A stretch of 64,000 nt of DNA from Flavobacteriales bacterium (GTDB lineage: Bacteria > Bacteroidota > Bacteroidia > Flavobacteriales_D > Sanyastnellaceae), in the NCBI GenBank assembly GCA_018402085.1, contig JAGYJM010000002.1:1426001-1490000 (forward strand). Reading direction: 5' to 3'. The position numbers were made by a program, and so were the translations under genes. The notes under the pieces were generated by a model, which made no database searches, was not told where the DNA came from, and worked only from the letters and a program-made list of their open reading frames with translations. Below, piece after piece: positions 37,475-46,477 of this stretch. The stretch's first letter is position 1, and each line of letters opens with the position of its first letter.

Positions 37475-38217
37475 TGTAATTGTGTGATGAGGATCAAACG
37501 AGGCGACTCGTGCTTGATGAAAGAGTTCAACTCGTAATCACCATAAGTATGCAACACCTTTAATCCGGCCGTTTTCAGCATTCTTTCGAGTTCTTGCACC
37601 GAAAAGAGCTGCACGCGCTCGGTAAACTGCTGCACGCCTTTGTCGCCGGTAAAGGTAATATGCTTTAGTACGAATCCGTCTCGGCATTCACGCCGAATAT
37701 GGAAGTTCACCCCCTCGCGCTCCACTTGTTCTTCAGGCACCAGGTCACGCATGACCTTGTGAGCATTTAGATAATCCATCACGAAAAGCCCACGTTCGCT
37801 CAAGTGACGCACGACTGAATCAAGCACCTTTTCATTTTCTTCAACTCTCTCGAAGTAGCCGAAGCTTGTGAACAAATTGAAGATGGCGTCGTAATCATTG
37901 TGCAGCGAAAATGTGCGCATATCTGCGACCTCAAATCGGATGGCTTCAGGTGATAGCGCTCTTGCCCGGCGAATACTGTTGACCGAAAGGTCGATGGCAG
38001 TGACATCCATTTTCAGTGAGTGCATCACACGCGCATGCCTGCCTGCACCGCAGGCAAGATCAAGCACCCGGCTGCCGGGCACCAGCTTCAGCTTCTTTAT
38101 CAGTATCTGAATAAAGCGATCGGCCTCATCTTCGTCACGGTGAGCGTACAGCTTGTGATAGAACGGAGAATCAAACCACGCTGCAAACCAGTCTGCAGAA
38201 CTATTTTCTGACGCCAT
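37471..38217 (-). CDS. Class I SAM-dependent methyltransferase
   Basis: A 248-residue methyltransferase. SAM-binding motif I is VLDLACGAGRHARVMHSL, with motif II-like VTAIDLSVNSIRRARAL, motif IV-like YDAIFNLFTSFGYFERVEEN and a typical LFVMDYLNAHKV. The substrate is unknown. The start at 38217 (MASENSSADWF) follows homology; the 77 open codons upstream overlap the divergent siaB promoter region. Translationally coupled to the ZIP transporter by a 4-base overlap. Confidence 0.88.
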   Translation of the reverse strand: MASENSSADWFAAWFDSPFYHKLYAHRDEDEADRFIQILIKKLKLVPGSRVLDLACGAGRHARVMHSLKMDVTAIDLSVNSIRRARALSPEAIRFEVADMRTFSLHNDYDAIFNLFTSFGYFERVEENEKVLDSVVRHLSERGLFVMDYLNAHKVMRDLVPEEQVEREGVNFHIRRECRDGFVLKHITFTGDKGVQQFTERVQLFSVQELERMLKTAGLKVLHTYGDYELNSFIKHESPRLILITQLQ

Positions 38218-38329
38218 ATATAAGTAAAATCTTACACGATTTGGGCAACGAAAATAGGAATACCCCCGTAAACGAAGCCGCTTACTACTACTTGATATGC
38301 TGTTGTGGCTCCCAAAAAAGACCACAATT

Positions 38330-38875
38330 ATGATCCATCCCTTTATGACCAATCCGGATTCAGGGCACTTACTGTTCGCAATGAACGGCTCTATCAACGG
38401 AAATTTACAGAATGCCATTCTTGAAGTGGCTGAGCACGGCCTCTGCAACCTTCCTTGCAGTACGCGCCTGCGGAAACGAGCATTTCATATATTGGTTGAA
38501 TGCCTGCAGAATGTGATGCTTCACGGAGAGAAGCTTTCAGAGCAAAAGTATTCGCAAGGACAAGTTATGATCACGGCTCTTTCAGACGGTATTCTTATAC
38601 GCACCGGAAATGAAGTATCAGAAGCCCAGTCATCAGCTATTCGCAAGAAGCTTCAAAGGCTTGAAGGATGCGCTCAGGATACGCTTCGCAGCACATATAA
38701 AAAGCAGCTTGTGGAAGGAAAGTTGTCTGAAGAAGGCGGGGCAGGTCTCGGATTTGTCGATATTGCACGAAAATCAGGCAATGACATCAATTATCGGTTC
38801 TATCCTCTTGGCCAAAACCGATACTTTTTTAGTTTGATCGTTAAAGTAGCAAGCAATGGAAGATATTCAGATTGA
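38330..38875 (+). CDS. siaB: SiaB-family protein kinase
   Basis: A 181-residue GHKL-type kinase-like protein (DUF6272). The N-box-like helix is AFHILVECLQNVMLHGEK and the glycine-rich nucleotide loop is EEGGAGLGFVDIARKSGNDI. In Pseudomonas, SiaB phosphorylates SiaC on Thr and SiaA reverses it, steering diguanylate cyclase activity. Here siaC overlaps by 20 bases, while no SiaA phosphatase or cyclase gene is in the window. The ATG at 38330 is chosen. Confidence 0.88.
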   Translation: MIHPFMTNPDSGHLLFAMNGSINGNLQNAILEVAEHGLCNLPCSTRLRKRAFHILVECLQNVMLHGEKLSEQKYSQGQVMITALSDGILIRTGNEVSEAQSSAIRKKLQRLEGCAQDTLRSTYKKQLVEGKLSEEGGAGLGFVDIARKSGNDINYRFYPLGQNRYFFSLIVKVASNGRYSD

Positions 38876-39230
38876 AGGAACCCCAAAGACGCCGTCTGTC
38901 AAATTCATCGCAAGCGAGGGCTCACTTGAAATCAAAGGGCGTTCTATACCGGAGAACTCTATTGAGTTTTACAAGCCTCTGATGGATTGGATCGAGCAGT
39001 ATTCTGCTTCTCCACAAAAAGAGACCGTAGTGAATATTCAGCTTGAGTACTTTAACACCAGCTCATCGAAGTGTATTCTCGATTTGTTCAAAAAGCTTGA
39101 AGTCATCAATGACCAGATTGTCATCAACTGGTACTACGAAGAAGACGATGAAGACATGCTTGAAGCGGGCGAAGACTATGATGCCATCATCAATATCCCG
39201 TTCAAGATGATTGAGATTGAAGAGATTTAA
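38856..39230 (+). CDS. siaC: SiaC-family regulatory phosphoprotein (DUF1987)
   Basis: A 124-residue protein matching SiaC: EGTPKTPSVKFIASEGSLEI, GRSIPENSIEFYKPLMDWIE, and the phospho-site region LEYFNTSSSKCILDLFKKLE with the predicted Thr in NTSSSK. It is the partner-switching target of SiaB. It ends in an acidic tail (YYEEDDEDMLEAGEDYDAII) followed by a terminator. Confidence 0.93.
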   Translation: MEDIQIEGTPKTPSVKFIASEGSLEIKGRSIPENSIEFYKPLMDWIEQYSASPQKETVVNIQLEYFNTSSSKCILDLFKKLEVINDQIVINWYYEEDDEDMLEAGEDYDAIINIPFKMIEIEEI

Positions 39231-39252
39231 AACCCAACAGGTTCATAGAGAG

Positions 39253-39279
39253 GCCATCCGTCGGGGTGGCTTTTTTTTT
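39253..39279 (+). terminator. Terminator after siaBC
   Basis: GCCATCC-GTCG-GGGTGGC (one G-T pair) followed by nine T. Confidence 0.85.
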
Positions 39280-42200
39280 ACCACATCCAGAGACCTAACG
39301 CACGTTTTTTGAGCATTCTTCCGATCAAGACGGAGCCTTCCGAGATAAATTCGATCACATGACGCAGTCCGTCTAAAAACAAAATACCCGCCATAAGCAT
39401 CGTCATCAGCCAGATGACCATGAGATTTGCAGAGAGGGTGGTTATTTGTTTTCCGAAAAGGTTTTTTGACGGCGCGTAGAAGTGAGCCTCAAAGAACGAT
39501 TTATGCCTGGGAATCTGATAAATAGGGTCGAGTTTCTGCACGATCTCTCCTTCTGAGGTCACGAGTCTTTTCAAGTCATTGTCATTGGTCACAAACTCCT
39601 CTACCCTGTCATTGTGGTGCGTATTTTTCAGCGCGATCATTTCATCGCGCTTTTCTGAAGAATTGGTCAGACGACTGTTGAGTGCATCTTTCGCTTTCGT
39701 CACTTGCCGGTAGTTGGCTTTGTAATATTCATTGAGACGCTCAATAGACTTTTCAGCGCTGTCTACAAGGTTTTCGGTGATGCTGCCGGGGGCCAACTCG
39801 GCAATCGGCTGAAACGAGAAGCCCTTTACTTCTTCTATCTCTTTCCGGAACTCATTGCGCAGGATTTCGAGGTTCAGCGCCAGTTTATCCGGGTCATCTC
39901 CATCAATGGACTTCCGCACATCTTGCACCACGGAGCGCATTTCTTTGATCCAGAAATCACGTTTCCATCCGTACCTGCTGGCTTTGGTATCGTAGGTAAA
40001 GAACCGATTATCGTATTCGTTATTCTTATACTGATACACCATCATAGCCTCATAGGCCCAGCGAGAAGCCATAATATTTCCGATCCAAGGCACACCTGAT
40101 TGGCTTGCGAAGGTTGGGTGCAACTTGTCAAACTTCACGATAACACCACTGAAAAGTAGCTGGGGGATGATCAAAATCGGAATGATAATGTAAATGACCT
40201 TCGCTGAATTAAAGCTCGCAGAGATGTTGAGGCCGAGGAGATTGGCAAAGCAAGAGGTGCTAAAAAGCACTGCCCAGAAGGGCAGGAACATATGTTGAAT
40301 CTCAAGAATAGAATTTCCGATCAGGGTAAACAAGAAGGTCTGAATAGCTGAAATCGCAAACATGACCCCAATTTTCGCAAAGAGATAGGATCCTTTCGAG
40401 AGGTTCAGGAAGCGCTCGCGTTTAAGCATCTTCCTGTCACGGATGATCTCCTCGGCACTGACCGTTAAACCCAGAAAAAGCGCAACGATCACAGCGATGA
40501 AGAGGAACTGGGGAATGTTTTCACTCTCACGAAATACATAACTCATGTCTTCTCCCCTGTCGCTTTGAAAATACTTCAGGAAAAAGCTCAGCACCATTGC
40601 AAGCATCGGAGCCTCGAGCATATTGATGAGCATATACTGCCGGTTTGACAGCTTGCTCAAGACATCGCGCTTCAGAAAAACATTAAGCTGGCGAAGCACT
40701 CCCGGAATATTGAACGAAGATCTCGGCGCTTCAATGCGCTCATCCGGCGAGTCAAGGTGATTGCCTATAATGACGTTGAAGAAGTTGTTCCATTCACGTG
40801 GACTAATCTTCCGGTACCTCGTGAGGTTTCCATATTCGTCAACGACCTTAGACTCAATGATATTGAAGACCTGCTCGGGATTTACATTGCCACACCTCGG
40901 ACATTCACTTTCTTCGAGGTTGACGTGGTTTACAAGTCGCTTAAAGTAGATAATGCTCTCAACCGGGTTACCATAATAGATAGGATAGCCGCCCTGGTCG
41001 AGCAGAAAGAGTTTATCAAACATCTTGAAGATGTCTGAAGAAGGTTGGTGAATGACCACAAAGACGAGTTTTCCCCGAAGCGTGAGCTCTTTGAGAAGGT
41101 CCATGATGTTCTCGCTGTCACGAGAAGAAAGTCCGGAAGTCGGTTCATCCACGAACAACACACTGGGCTCCCGGATCAGCTCCAGGGCGATATTGAGTCG
41201 CTTACGCTGTCCGCCCGATATAGTCTTTTCCAGCGGCGACCCCACCTTAAGATCACGCGTTTCGTAAAGTCCGAGTTGCTGTAGCGTTTGCAGTACTACT
41301 TTTCGTATCTCTTCATCATCTTTCTGTGCAAAGCAGAGCTTTGCGTTGTAATAGAGGTTTTGGAAGACCGTCAGTTCTTCGATCAAGAGATCATCCTGTG
41401 CAACGTAACCGATTACCCCTTCAAGCTGATCACCTTCGTGGTGCACGTCAATACCGTTGATGGTTACCTTACCATAAGTGGGGTCATAGTTGCCATTGAG
41501 AACATTCAGCAAGGTCGACTTTCCTGAGCCGCTCCCCCCCATAATACCGATCAGGTTACCACTTTCTTCAATAATGTTGAGTTGATGCAGCGCCTGCTTG
41601 CGTCCGCGCTTGAAATAGTACGAAACGTTCTCAGCCCTGAATCGGATTTGCGTGCCCTCTGTAGCGGTTAGAAAACTGTGAATGACATCACTGTAATAAA
41701 TCGGCTGAATCTTAGCTCCTCTGATGGAGGCACCCTGCGTAAAAACGTGGGTACGGTCAGCCCCAAGCACTTGTCCGTTCAGCATCAGGTCATCGGTGCC
41801 AAAGTAGCGCAGAAAGAACTGGTTTTCTTTCTCAATGCGGTATAACAGCAATAGACCGTTGAGCTGTTCTGACTTGATGAATCGGGTATGCTCAGATAAT
41901 AAACCATCAGAAGACTGTACGAACAGGAACTGGTCACCATTCGGCAGGTTCTCGGCATCGGCGGTAATGAGCATTTTAATGCCGAGGTAAATGTCAGATT
42001 CGATATTGAAGGTGTCGGCAACGGTTTGCACGAACTCCCAGTCTTGGGCGGTAGACTCTTCAAAAGACGTAACGAATTCCAGCAGCCTAACGAGCACGAA
42101 GTACTTTTCTTTCTGAGCAAGTTCTTCATTAATGCGCGTGCATATGCGCAGAATCTTTGTCGAGCTTACTGCGAGTCGTTTCTTACTGCTGTCGTCTTTC

Positions 42201-42397
42201 TTGTTTTTTCTTGCGGTGAGTTCTGTGAGGTATCCTTCGTAGAGTTCGAGGTATTTACCTACCAACTCTTTGTTGAGCTGTTGACGCAGGAATACAGCCA
42301 CGATATCTCCCCCATTTTTCTGGTGAGAGTAGCTTTCACTTCCGCGTGCAATAATCGCGAAAAGCTGCATTAGTGCACGTAAAATGCCTGCGCTCAT
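39278..42397 (-). CDS. ABCG-like ABC transporter fusion with extra N-terminal domains
   Basis: A 1039-residue protein. Residues 1-110 resemble a TerB-like helical domain (MSAGILRALMQLFAIIARGS). About 150-245 look like a FHA-type beta domain (FFLRYFGTDDLMLNGQVLGA). The ATPase at 255-480 has Walker A GIMGGSGSGKSTLLN, signature SGGQRKRLNIALEL and Walker B SVLFVDEPTSGLSSRDSEN. An ABC2-type membrane part with six or seven helices (about 580-1030) includes a large loop at 780-950. The order ATPase-then-permease in one chain is that of ABCG half-transporters. Substrate unknown. Confidence 0.88.
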   Translation of the reverse strand: MSAGILRALMQLFAIIARGSESYSHQKNGGDIVAVFLRQQLNKELVGKYLELYEGYLTELTARKNKKDDSSKKRLAVSSTKILRICTRINEELAQKEKYFVLVRLLEFVTSFEESTAQDWEFVQTVADTFNIESDIYLGIKMLITADAENLPNGDQFLFVQSSDGLLSEHTRFIKSEQLNGLLLLYRIEKENQFFLRYFGTDDLMLNGQVLGADRTHVFTQGASIRGAKIQPIYYSDVIHSFLTATEGTQIRFRAENVSYYFKRGRKQALHQLNIIEESGNLIGIMGGSGSGKSTLLNVLNGNYDPTYGKVTINGIDVHHEGDQLEGVIGYVAQDDLLIEELTVFQNLYYNAKLCFAQKDDEEIRKVVLQTLQQLGLYETRDLKVGSPLEKTISGGQRKRLNIALELIREPSVLFVDEPTSGLSSRDSENIMDLLKELTLRGKLVFVVIHQPSSDIFKMFDKLFLLDQGGYPIYYGNPVESIIYFKRLVNHVNLEESECPRCGNVNPEQVFNIIESKVVDEYGNLTRYRKISPREWNNFFNVIIGNHLDSPDERIEAPRSSFNIPGVLRQLNVFLKRDVLSKLSNRQYMLINMLEAPMLAMVLSFFLKYFQSDRGEDMSYVFRESENIPQFLFIAVIVALFLGLTVSAEEIIRDRKMLKRERFLNLSKGSYLFAKIGVMFAISAIQTFLFTLIGNSILEIQHMFLPFWAVLFSTSCFANLLGLNISASFNSAKVIYIIIPILIIPQLLFSGVIVKFDKLHPTFASQSGVPWIGNIMASRWAYEAMMVYQYKNNEYDNRFFTYDTKASRYGWKRDFWIKEMRSVVQDVRKSIDGDDPDKLALNLEILRNEFRKEIEEVKGFSFQPIAELAPGSITENLVDSAEKSIERLNEYYKANYRQVTKAKDALNSRLTNSSEKRDEMIALKNTHHNDRVEEFVTNDNDLKRLVTSEGEIVQKLDPIYQIPRHKSFFEAHFYAPSKNLFGKQITTLSANLMVIWLMTMLMAGILFLDGLRHVIEFISEGSVLIGRMLKKRALGLWMW

Positions 42398-42441
42398 CTA
42401 TTGTTGAGAATACGTCAGAAACACGTTGTGTCTCTCTTTCC

Positions 42442-42852
42442 TTATTGTTTGAAGCCAATAAGCAGTACAGCGCATCCGCTTTCCTGCCGATTGAGATCGA
42501 GCTGAGCCTCGATGGTGCAATTCATGGTATTTTCCACCACGAAATCCCAGTATGGAGCATTGCTGTATTCACTATTGGTGAACAGCAGATTTTTATCTTG
42601 ATCGTAAATTCGGAAAACGAGGTTACCTTCCTGCTCTCCGCTGCATGCTGCAATGCGGTAAGTGTTTCCGCCGAAGAGTGAGGTCTCAAACTCTGCAACC
42701 TGGTCGTTGTACAGCAAAGCCCGGTAGAATTGTCCGTCTGAGATAAAATGATCTTCAAAATGGTCTGCGCATACTTCGGCGATATTATCGCATTGCGCTG
42801 ATGCCGCTATGAAAGAGACTGAAAGAATAAGGGTCGAAATGAGCGTTTTCAT
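42442..42852 (-). CDS. Small secreted protein of unknown function
   Basis: A 136-residue protein with signal peptide MKTLISTLILSVSFIAASA and a mature start QCDNIAEVCADHF. It appears beta-rich, with several cysteines (two near the N terminus, AACSGEQEG, TMNCTIE, SGCAVLLIGF), so disulfide bonds are likely. The ATG at 42852 is chosen because the signal peptide starts there; it lies 20 bases after the lipoprotein gene, in the same operon. Confidence 0.78.
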   Translation of the reverse strand: MKTLISTLILSVSFIAASAQCDNIAEVCADHFEDHFISDGQFYRALLYNDQVAEFETSLFGGNTYRIAACSGEQEGNLVFRIYDQDKNLLFTNSEYSNAPYWDFVVENTMNCTIEAQLDLNRQESGCAVLLIGFKQ

Positions 42853-42872
42853 CGGGAGGATAGCTTGAGGGG

Positions 42873-43775
42873 TCATTGAATAATGAACTGACGGATCTCC
42901 GCAATGCGGTCATTGATGATCGCAAGTTGCTTATCGCTGAGTTCAACGTCTGATTTACTATTGAGGTAAGTCACACGTTCAGAAGCATCCGTGATGGGCT
43001 TGACATATTCATACTGGTACTCCACATCTTTGAAGTCGGAAGCCAACTGGGCCAGTTTCGAGGCCAGTTTGAGCGTTTCGGGGTCTTCGATCTTACTAAG
43101 CAGATTCACGAGGCTTCGCGCTGCAATTCCTTGCTCTCCGATGCGCTTACGCAAATCCGGGTTTTCATCTGCCGCTTTCACTGCAAGGTAGAGCGCCTCG
43201 ACCCAGCCACCGGCCAGAATCAAAGAAGCGATCTGTGTATCTTCTGTCTCTTTCAGGTAGCGATCAGCAGCTTGAAAAAGCCTTGCGTTCAAAGCGTAGA
43301 GTGAATCCTGGTTATCGATATTGGCCGCAAAACGGTCAATGATCGATTGGTCGATATTCCCACGGATATTGAGGTCTCCGGCCAGCTGATCCACTACTTT
43401 AAAATAATCAAGCTTCAACTGAGCGTTGTTGTAGTTCGAGAGGTAGGCCAGATCGGCTCCATAAACGCCCATATTGAGCGACTTCTTGAACTGATTAATA
43501 TAGAGTTCTTCGTTGCTGATCGGGTTCAGCAGCGCCTCATCGAAGTCGACCTCATTCTTCTCGAGCAGCAGCGCGGTTTGTACCGGTGACGGCAGCGAGA
43601 AAATTTCGCTTTCAATTTTCAGCACATTCGGGGTGACGGCATTTTCATTGGCCTCCTGTACGGAAACTTCTTGAGGTTCGTCGTTTTTTTCATCAGACGT
43701 CTTTTCATCTGCGCATGAAAACAGCAGCAATGAGAAGACTGGCCAAACCAAATGGAATGTTCCAGAGCGTTTCAT
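42873..43775 (-). CDS. Lipoprotein of unknown function
   Basis: A 300-residue lipoprotein with the signal ending LLLFSC (Cys21). After an acidic linker (23-47), the rest is mostly helical, with LYINQFKKSLNMGVYGADLA, SNYNNAQLKLDYFKVVDQLA, and ETEDTQIASLILAGGWVEAL. It resembles a group of Bacteroidota lipoproteins with no known function. The ATG at 43775 is chosen for the lipobox spacing. Confidence 0.8.
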   Translation of the reverse strand: MKRSGTFHLVWPVFSLLLFSCADEKTSDEKNDEPQEVSVQEANENAVTPNVLKIESEIFSLPSPVQTALLLEKNEVDFDEALLNPISNEELYINQFKKSLNMGVYGADLAYLSNYNNAQLKLDYFKVVDQLAGDLNIRGNIDQSIIDRFAANIDNQDSLYALNARLFQAADRYLKETEDTQIASLILAGGWVEALYLAVKAADENPDLRKRIGEQGIAARSLVNLLSKIEDPETLKLASKLAQLASDFKDVEYQYEYVKPITDASERVTYLNSKSDVELSDKQLAIINDRIAEIRQFIIQ

Positions 43776-43857
43776 AGGGTAGATGGTTTTCCCGTAACAG
43801 TTTACGTTCACTGCCTCGGAATGTTTCTCAAATTACCGATTTTTTTGAGGTTCTTTT

Positions 43858-43877
43858 CCCCGCAAAAGCGGGGGATG
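43858..43877 (+). repeat. Dispersed GATG hairpin, copy 10 (intergenic)
   Basis: CCCCGC-AAAA-GCGGGG then GATG, in the gap between two lipoprotein genes. Confidence 0.75.
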
Positions 43878-43924
43878 TTAACATCTTCCTGTGGCAAAGC
43901 TATTTAGAGGTGCTTGGCAAAGGT

Positions 43925-45421
43925 TCAGTCACCGTCTGTTTCGTAGCATCCTTTTCTTCCGGGAAGGTTTCGGGTGAGTGCATCAAGGTCTTGCAGAGGG
44001 GTAAATGAAGGCGATACAAACCCTGCATTCCAGGTGCTTGTTGAAGCAGACAAGTGAAAATCCGCCGCTTCTGCGGCGACAAAAGGAGGATTCACACCAT
44101 TCACCATCTGATTGAACCTCAAGGGGTCACTTAAATCCTGATCGGTATCTACGGCACAAAACTCAAAGCGATAATCTTGAAATTGTTCTTGCTCTATGTC
44201 GACGAAAAACTCATTGAAATCGCTTAATGCTGCGTTGTTTCCGTAAATAATACAATTGTGGAACCAGGTGTTATTGAGCGTGCGCACCTGAAGCACATCG
44301 TTGACGTCAAAGTAATAGTTATTCAGCACGAATGTGGGCGACTGCCGGTTGCCTCCTCCGGTGAAGTAATTGGCGAAGGTAGAGTATGCAAACTGGTATC
44401 GTCCCCCTATGGTAAAGGCAGCACATGACTGCCCGCAATTGGCGATGAGGGTATTTTCACCTGAAATGTGTGCACCCTGACCGAGTAAACCAATCACGCC
44501 CATATTCTGAATGATCGTATTGCGGAGCTGCAAGGCATCACCCGATGTGCCGGTGGTATCTACCTGCACGCCGATATTGCCATTTTTAATGATCGCCCAG
44601 TCGATCTCAGAGCCGGAAGACTCCATGAGCCAGATACCTCCGCGCGCCACGGTAGCTTGTTCAACACCAAATTCTGTCTCAAACTCGAATGCCAACTCAA
44701 TGCCCCATTGTCCCGGGAGGTCATTGAAATCAGGTTCAAGGCGATCTCCCTGAAAAACGACCTCATTCATGTGCGCTCCATTAACGTCAAGGGTTCCTTT
44801 GAACACATAAATACCGGAACGAGCATGGCAATATACCTGTGTGCCCTCATTGATCGTGAGGTTGCACCCTTCATCTACGGCTACGATGCCATAGACCACG
44901 TGGGGCTTATCCGCATTCCAGACTTCGTTGCAATCAAGCACAGTGAGGGCACCGGGGCCTCCGTGAAAGTGAGCGTCCTGGCCCCAGCCCACCAGTTCAA
45001 CGCTTTGTTCATTGCCATTAGTAGTAAAACGGATACGATCTTCTACAATAAAGGGGGTATTGATATTGCCGGGGTCTACCGTTACTTCGATGAACATCCA
45101 GAGGCTATCACCAGCGGCAATCTCGACATCGGTGAAGTTGTCACCGGGAATTCCGTCAAGATTGATGCGATAGGGTGAATTGACGCCACCTTCAAGCTCG
45201 ACATTGCTGACCACAACCGGGCGGTTGTTATTGTTGTAAATGCGCAGTGCTTTGGTAGTGGATCCGATGGTAGCGAATACGGTATCAAAAAAGACGGTGT
45301 CTTGCGAAAATGCAAGCCTTGCCCCCGGGTCAGTACTCACGTTATTCTTGCGACAGGCATTGAGACCAATAGCGAGGGCTGCGATGAGCAGTAAGAATAG
45401 AATACGGATATCGGTTTTCAC
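43925..45421 (-). CDS. Lipoprotein with beta-helix-like repeats
   Basis: A 498-residue lipoprotein with the signal ILFLLLIAALAIGLNAC. After an immunoglobulin-like N-terminal part (DTVFFDTVFATIGSTTKALR) comes a region with right-handed beta-helix character (about 180-430: GIYVFKGTLDVNGAHMNEVV, WLMESSGSEIDWAIIKNGNI, LRNTIIQNMGVIGLLGQGAH). Probably surface-exposed. The frame can start at GTG 45445, but a promoter box at 45427-45434 lies inside that extension, so I place the start at GTG 45421, which would make the message almost leaderless. Confidence 0.78.
   Translation of the reverse strand: MKTDIRILFLLLIAALAIGLNACRKNNVSTDPGARLAFSQDTVFFDTVFATIGSTTKALRIYNNNNRPVVVSNVELEGGVNSPYRINLDGIPGDNFTDVEIAAGDSLWMFIEVTVDPGNINTPFIVEDRIRFTTNGNEQSVELVGWGQDAHFHGGPGALTVLDCNEVWNADKPHVVYGIVAVDEGCNLTINEGTQVYCHARSGIYVFKGTLDVNGAHMNEVVFQGDRLEPDFNDLPGQWGIELAFEFETEFGVEQATVARGGIWLMESSGSEIDWAIIKNGNIGVQVDTTGTSGDALQLRNTIIQNMGVIGLLGQGAHISGENTLIANCGQSCAAFTIGGRYQFAYSTFANYFTGGGNRQSPTFVLNNYYFDVNDVLQVRTLNNTWFHNCIIYGNNAALSDFNEFFVDIEQEQFQDYRFEFCAVDTDQDLSDPLRFNQMVNGVNPPFVAAEAADFHLSASTSTWNAGFVSPSFTPLQDLDALTRNLPGRKGCYETDGD
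44059..44078 (-). repeat. Dispersed GATG hairpin, copy 11 (coding)
   Basis: On the gene strand CGCCGC-AGAA-GCGGCG then GATT, read A-A-E-A-A-D near the C terminus of the beta-helix lipoprotein. Confidence 0.7.
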
Positions 45422-45426
45422 AGGGG

Positions 45427-45434
45427 CAAAGATG
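45427..45434 (-). promoter_or_regulatory. -7 box CATCTTTG
   Basis: One mismatch to TAnnTTTG on the minus strand; the expected transcription start is at about 45420, next to the GTG at 45421. Confidence 0.4.
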
Positions 45435-45504
45435 CGAAAGTTCACTGTCTAAAACGGAGAAAGCAGCATCTTAGCATACACCCGCGCGGAAAAGCGATCA
45501 TTCA

Positions 45505-46107
45505 ATGAGAGAAACTGCACTTCTTCCCTATTTCAGAGAGCGAGATCAACGTGTAGCATCGTTGATCGAGCGATACGGAGATCTGACTGCACCTCAGGTG
45601 CAACATCCGTTTGAAGCTCTGACTGGTGCCATTGTGAGCCAGCAGTTGTCTTCTAAAGCTGCCGCTACCATCTTCGAAAGGTTCAAAGCACTGGTCAACT
45701 GCCGGCTTGAGCCGGAAAGCATTCTTGCGTTGGCAGATTATGAATTTACTTCAGTTGGCATTTCACGGCAGAAGCAGGGTTACCTGCGCGCACTGGCGGA
45801 GCATTTCACTAAGCACCCTGTTGATCGTAAGTGGGAAAAGATGAGCGATGCAGAAATCATTAGCGAACTGACCACTGTCAAAGGGATTGGGGTTTGGACG
45901 GTACAAATGTTTCTGATCTTTCAACTCTTGCGTCCGGATGTTTTCCCTATCGATGACCTTGGAATTCGCCAGGGCATGATTCATCTCTACCGTGTGGAAG
46001 GTACGCCCCGAGAACAGCGGAAAGAACTCGTCAATATTGCCGAGCTCTGGCGACCACATCGCACTGTTGCCTGCCGCTACATTTGGAGGTACTACGGTGA
46101 CCTGTGA
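45505..46107 (+). CDS. DNA-3-methyladenine glycosylase II-like (AlkA/HhH-GPD)
   Basis: A 200-residue base-excision glycosylase that removes alkylated purines. The helix-hairpin-helix is TTVKGIGVWTVQMFLIFQL and the catalytic Asp lies in DVFPIDDLGIRQGM. The upstream helix HPFEALTGAIVSQQLSSKAA is typical. Length fits the short AlkA group without the N-terminal beta domain. Confidence 0.94.
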   Translation: MRETALLPYFRERDQRVASLIERYGDLTAPQVQHPFEALTGAIVSQQLSSKAAATIFERFKALVNCRLEPESILALADYEFTSVGISRQKQGYLRALAEHFTKHPVDRKWEKMSDAEIISELTTVKGIGVWTVQMFLIFQLLRPDVFPIDDLGIRQGMIHLYRVEGTPREQRKELVNIAELWRPHRTVACRYIWRYYGDL

Positions 46108-46430
46108 CGTGTGCATGCTGCAGTTGTGCTTATAGAAATAGGACAGAACAGCCCCTTGCAACAACTATTTGTGACTCCCCGACCTACGAGCGAAGTGCAT
46201 TCTCGCCTTGGAACCACCATTCCCGGACGCGATAAATCGCTTCCCTACATTAACAAAGAACGCTCCCGGTTTCCCAGTCTCCCAGTTTCCCGGTAAGTTG
46301 ATGGGGCCACAGGTCCATGAGTCCATCGGTCGAGGTACTTTGCTTCAATAGAATAGCAGCATTAGCACTGCCTGCAGTAGGCAGGTATCGCCACACTGGA
46401 CTCCTGACTCCAAAGCGGAGCACCGGGAAC
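46108..46430. other. Intergenic stretch with repeats
   Basis: No gene is supported. It holds a GTAG-type palindrome (46225-46248), a short direct repeat of TTTCCCAG/TCTCCCAG near 46270, and the palindrome CTGCCTGCAGTAGGCAG near 46369. Confidence 0.55.
46225..46248 (-). repeat. GTAG-footed palindrome, degenerate copy
   Basis: GGACGCGATAAATCGCTTCC followed by CTAC; related to the copies at 1186 and 61516, with two mismatches in the outer stem. Confidence 0.7.
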
Positions 46431-46457
46431 AAAAAAGCCGCCTCGAGGGCGGCTTTT
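46431..46457 (-). terminator. Terminator of rpoD
   Basis: On the minus strand AAAAGCCGCCCTCGAGGCGGC followed by TTTTTT, 20 bases after the rpoD stop. Confidence 0.9.
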
Positions 46458-46477
46458 CATCTTGTGATCGGGGGAAA

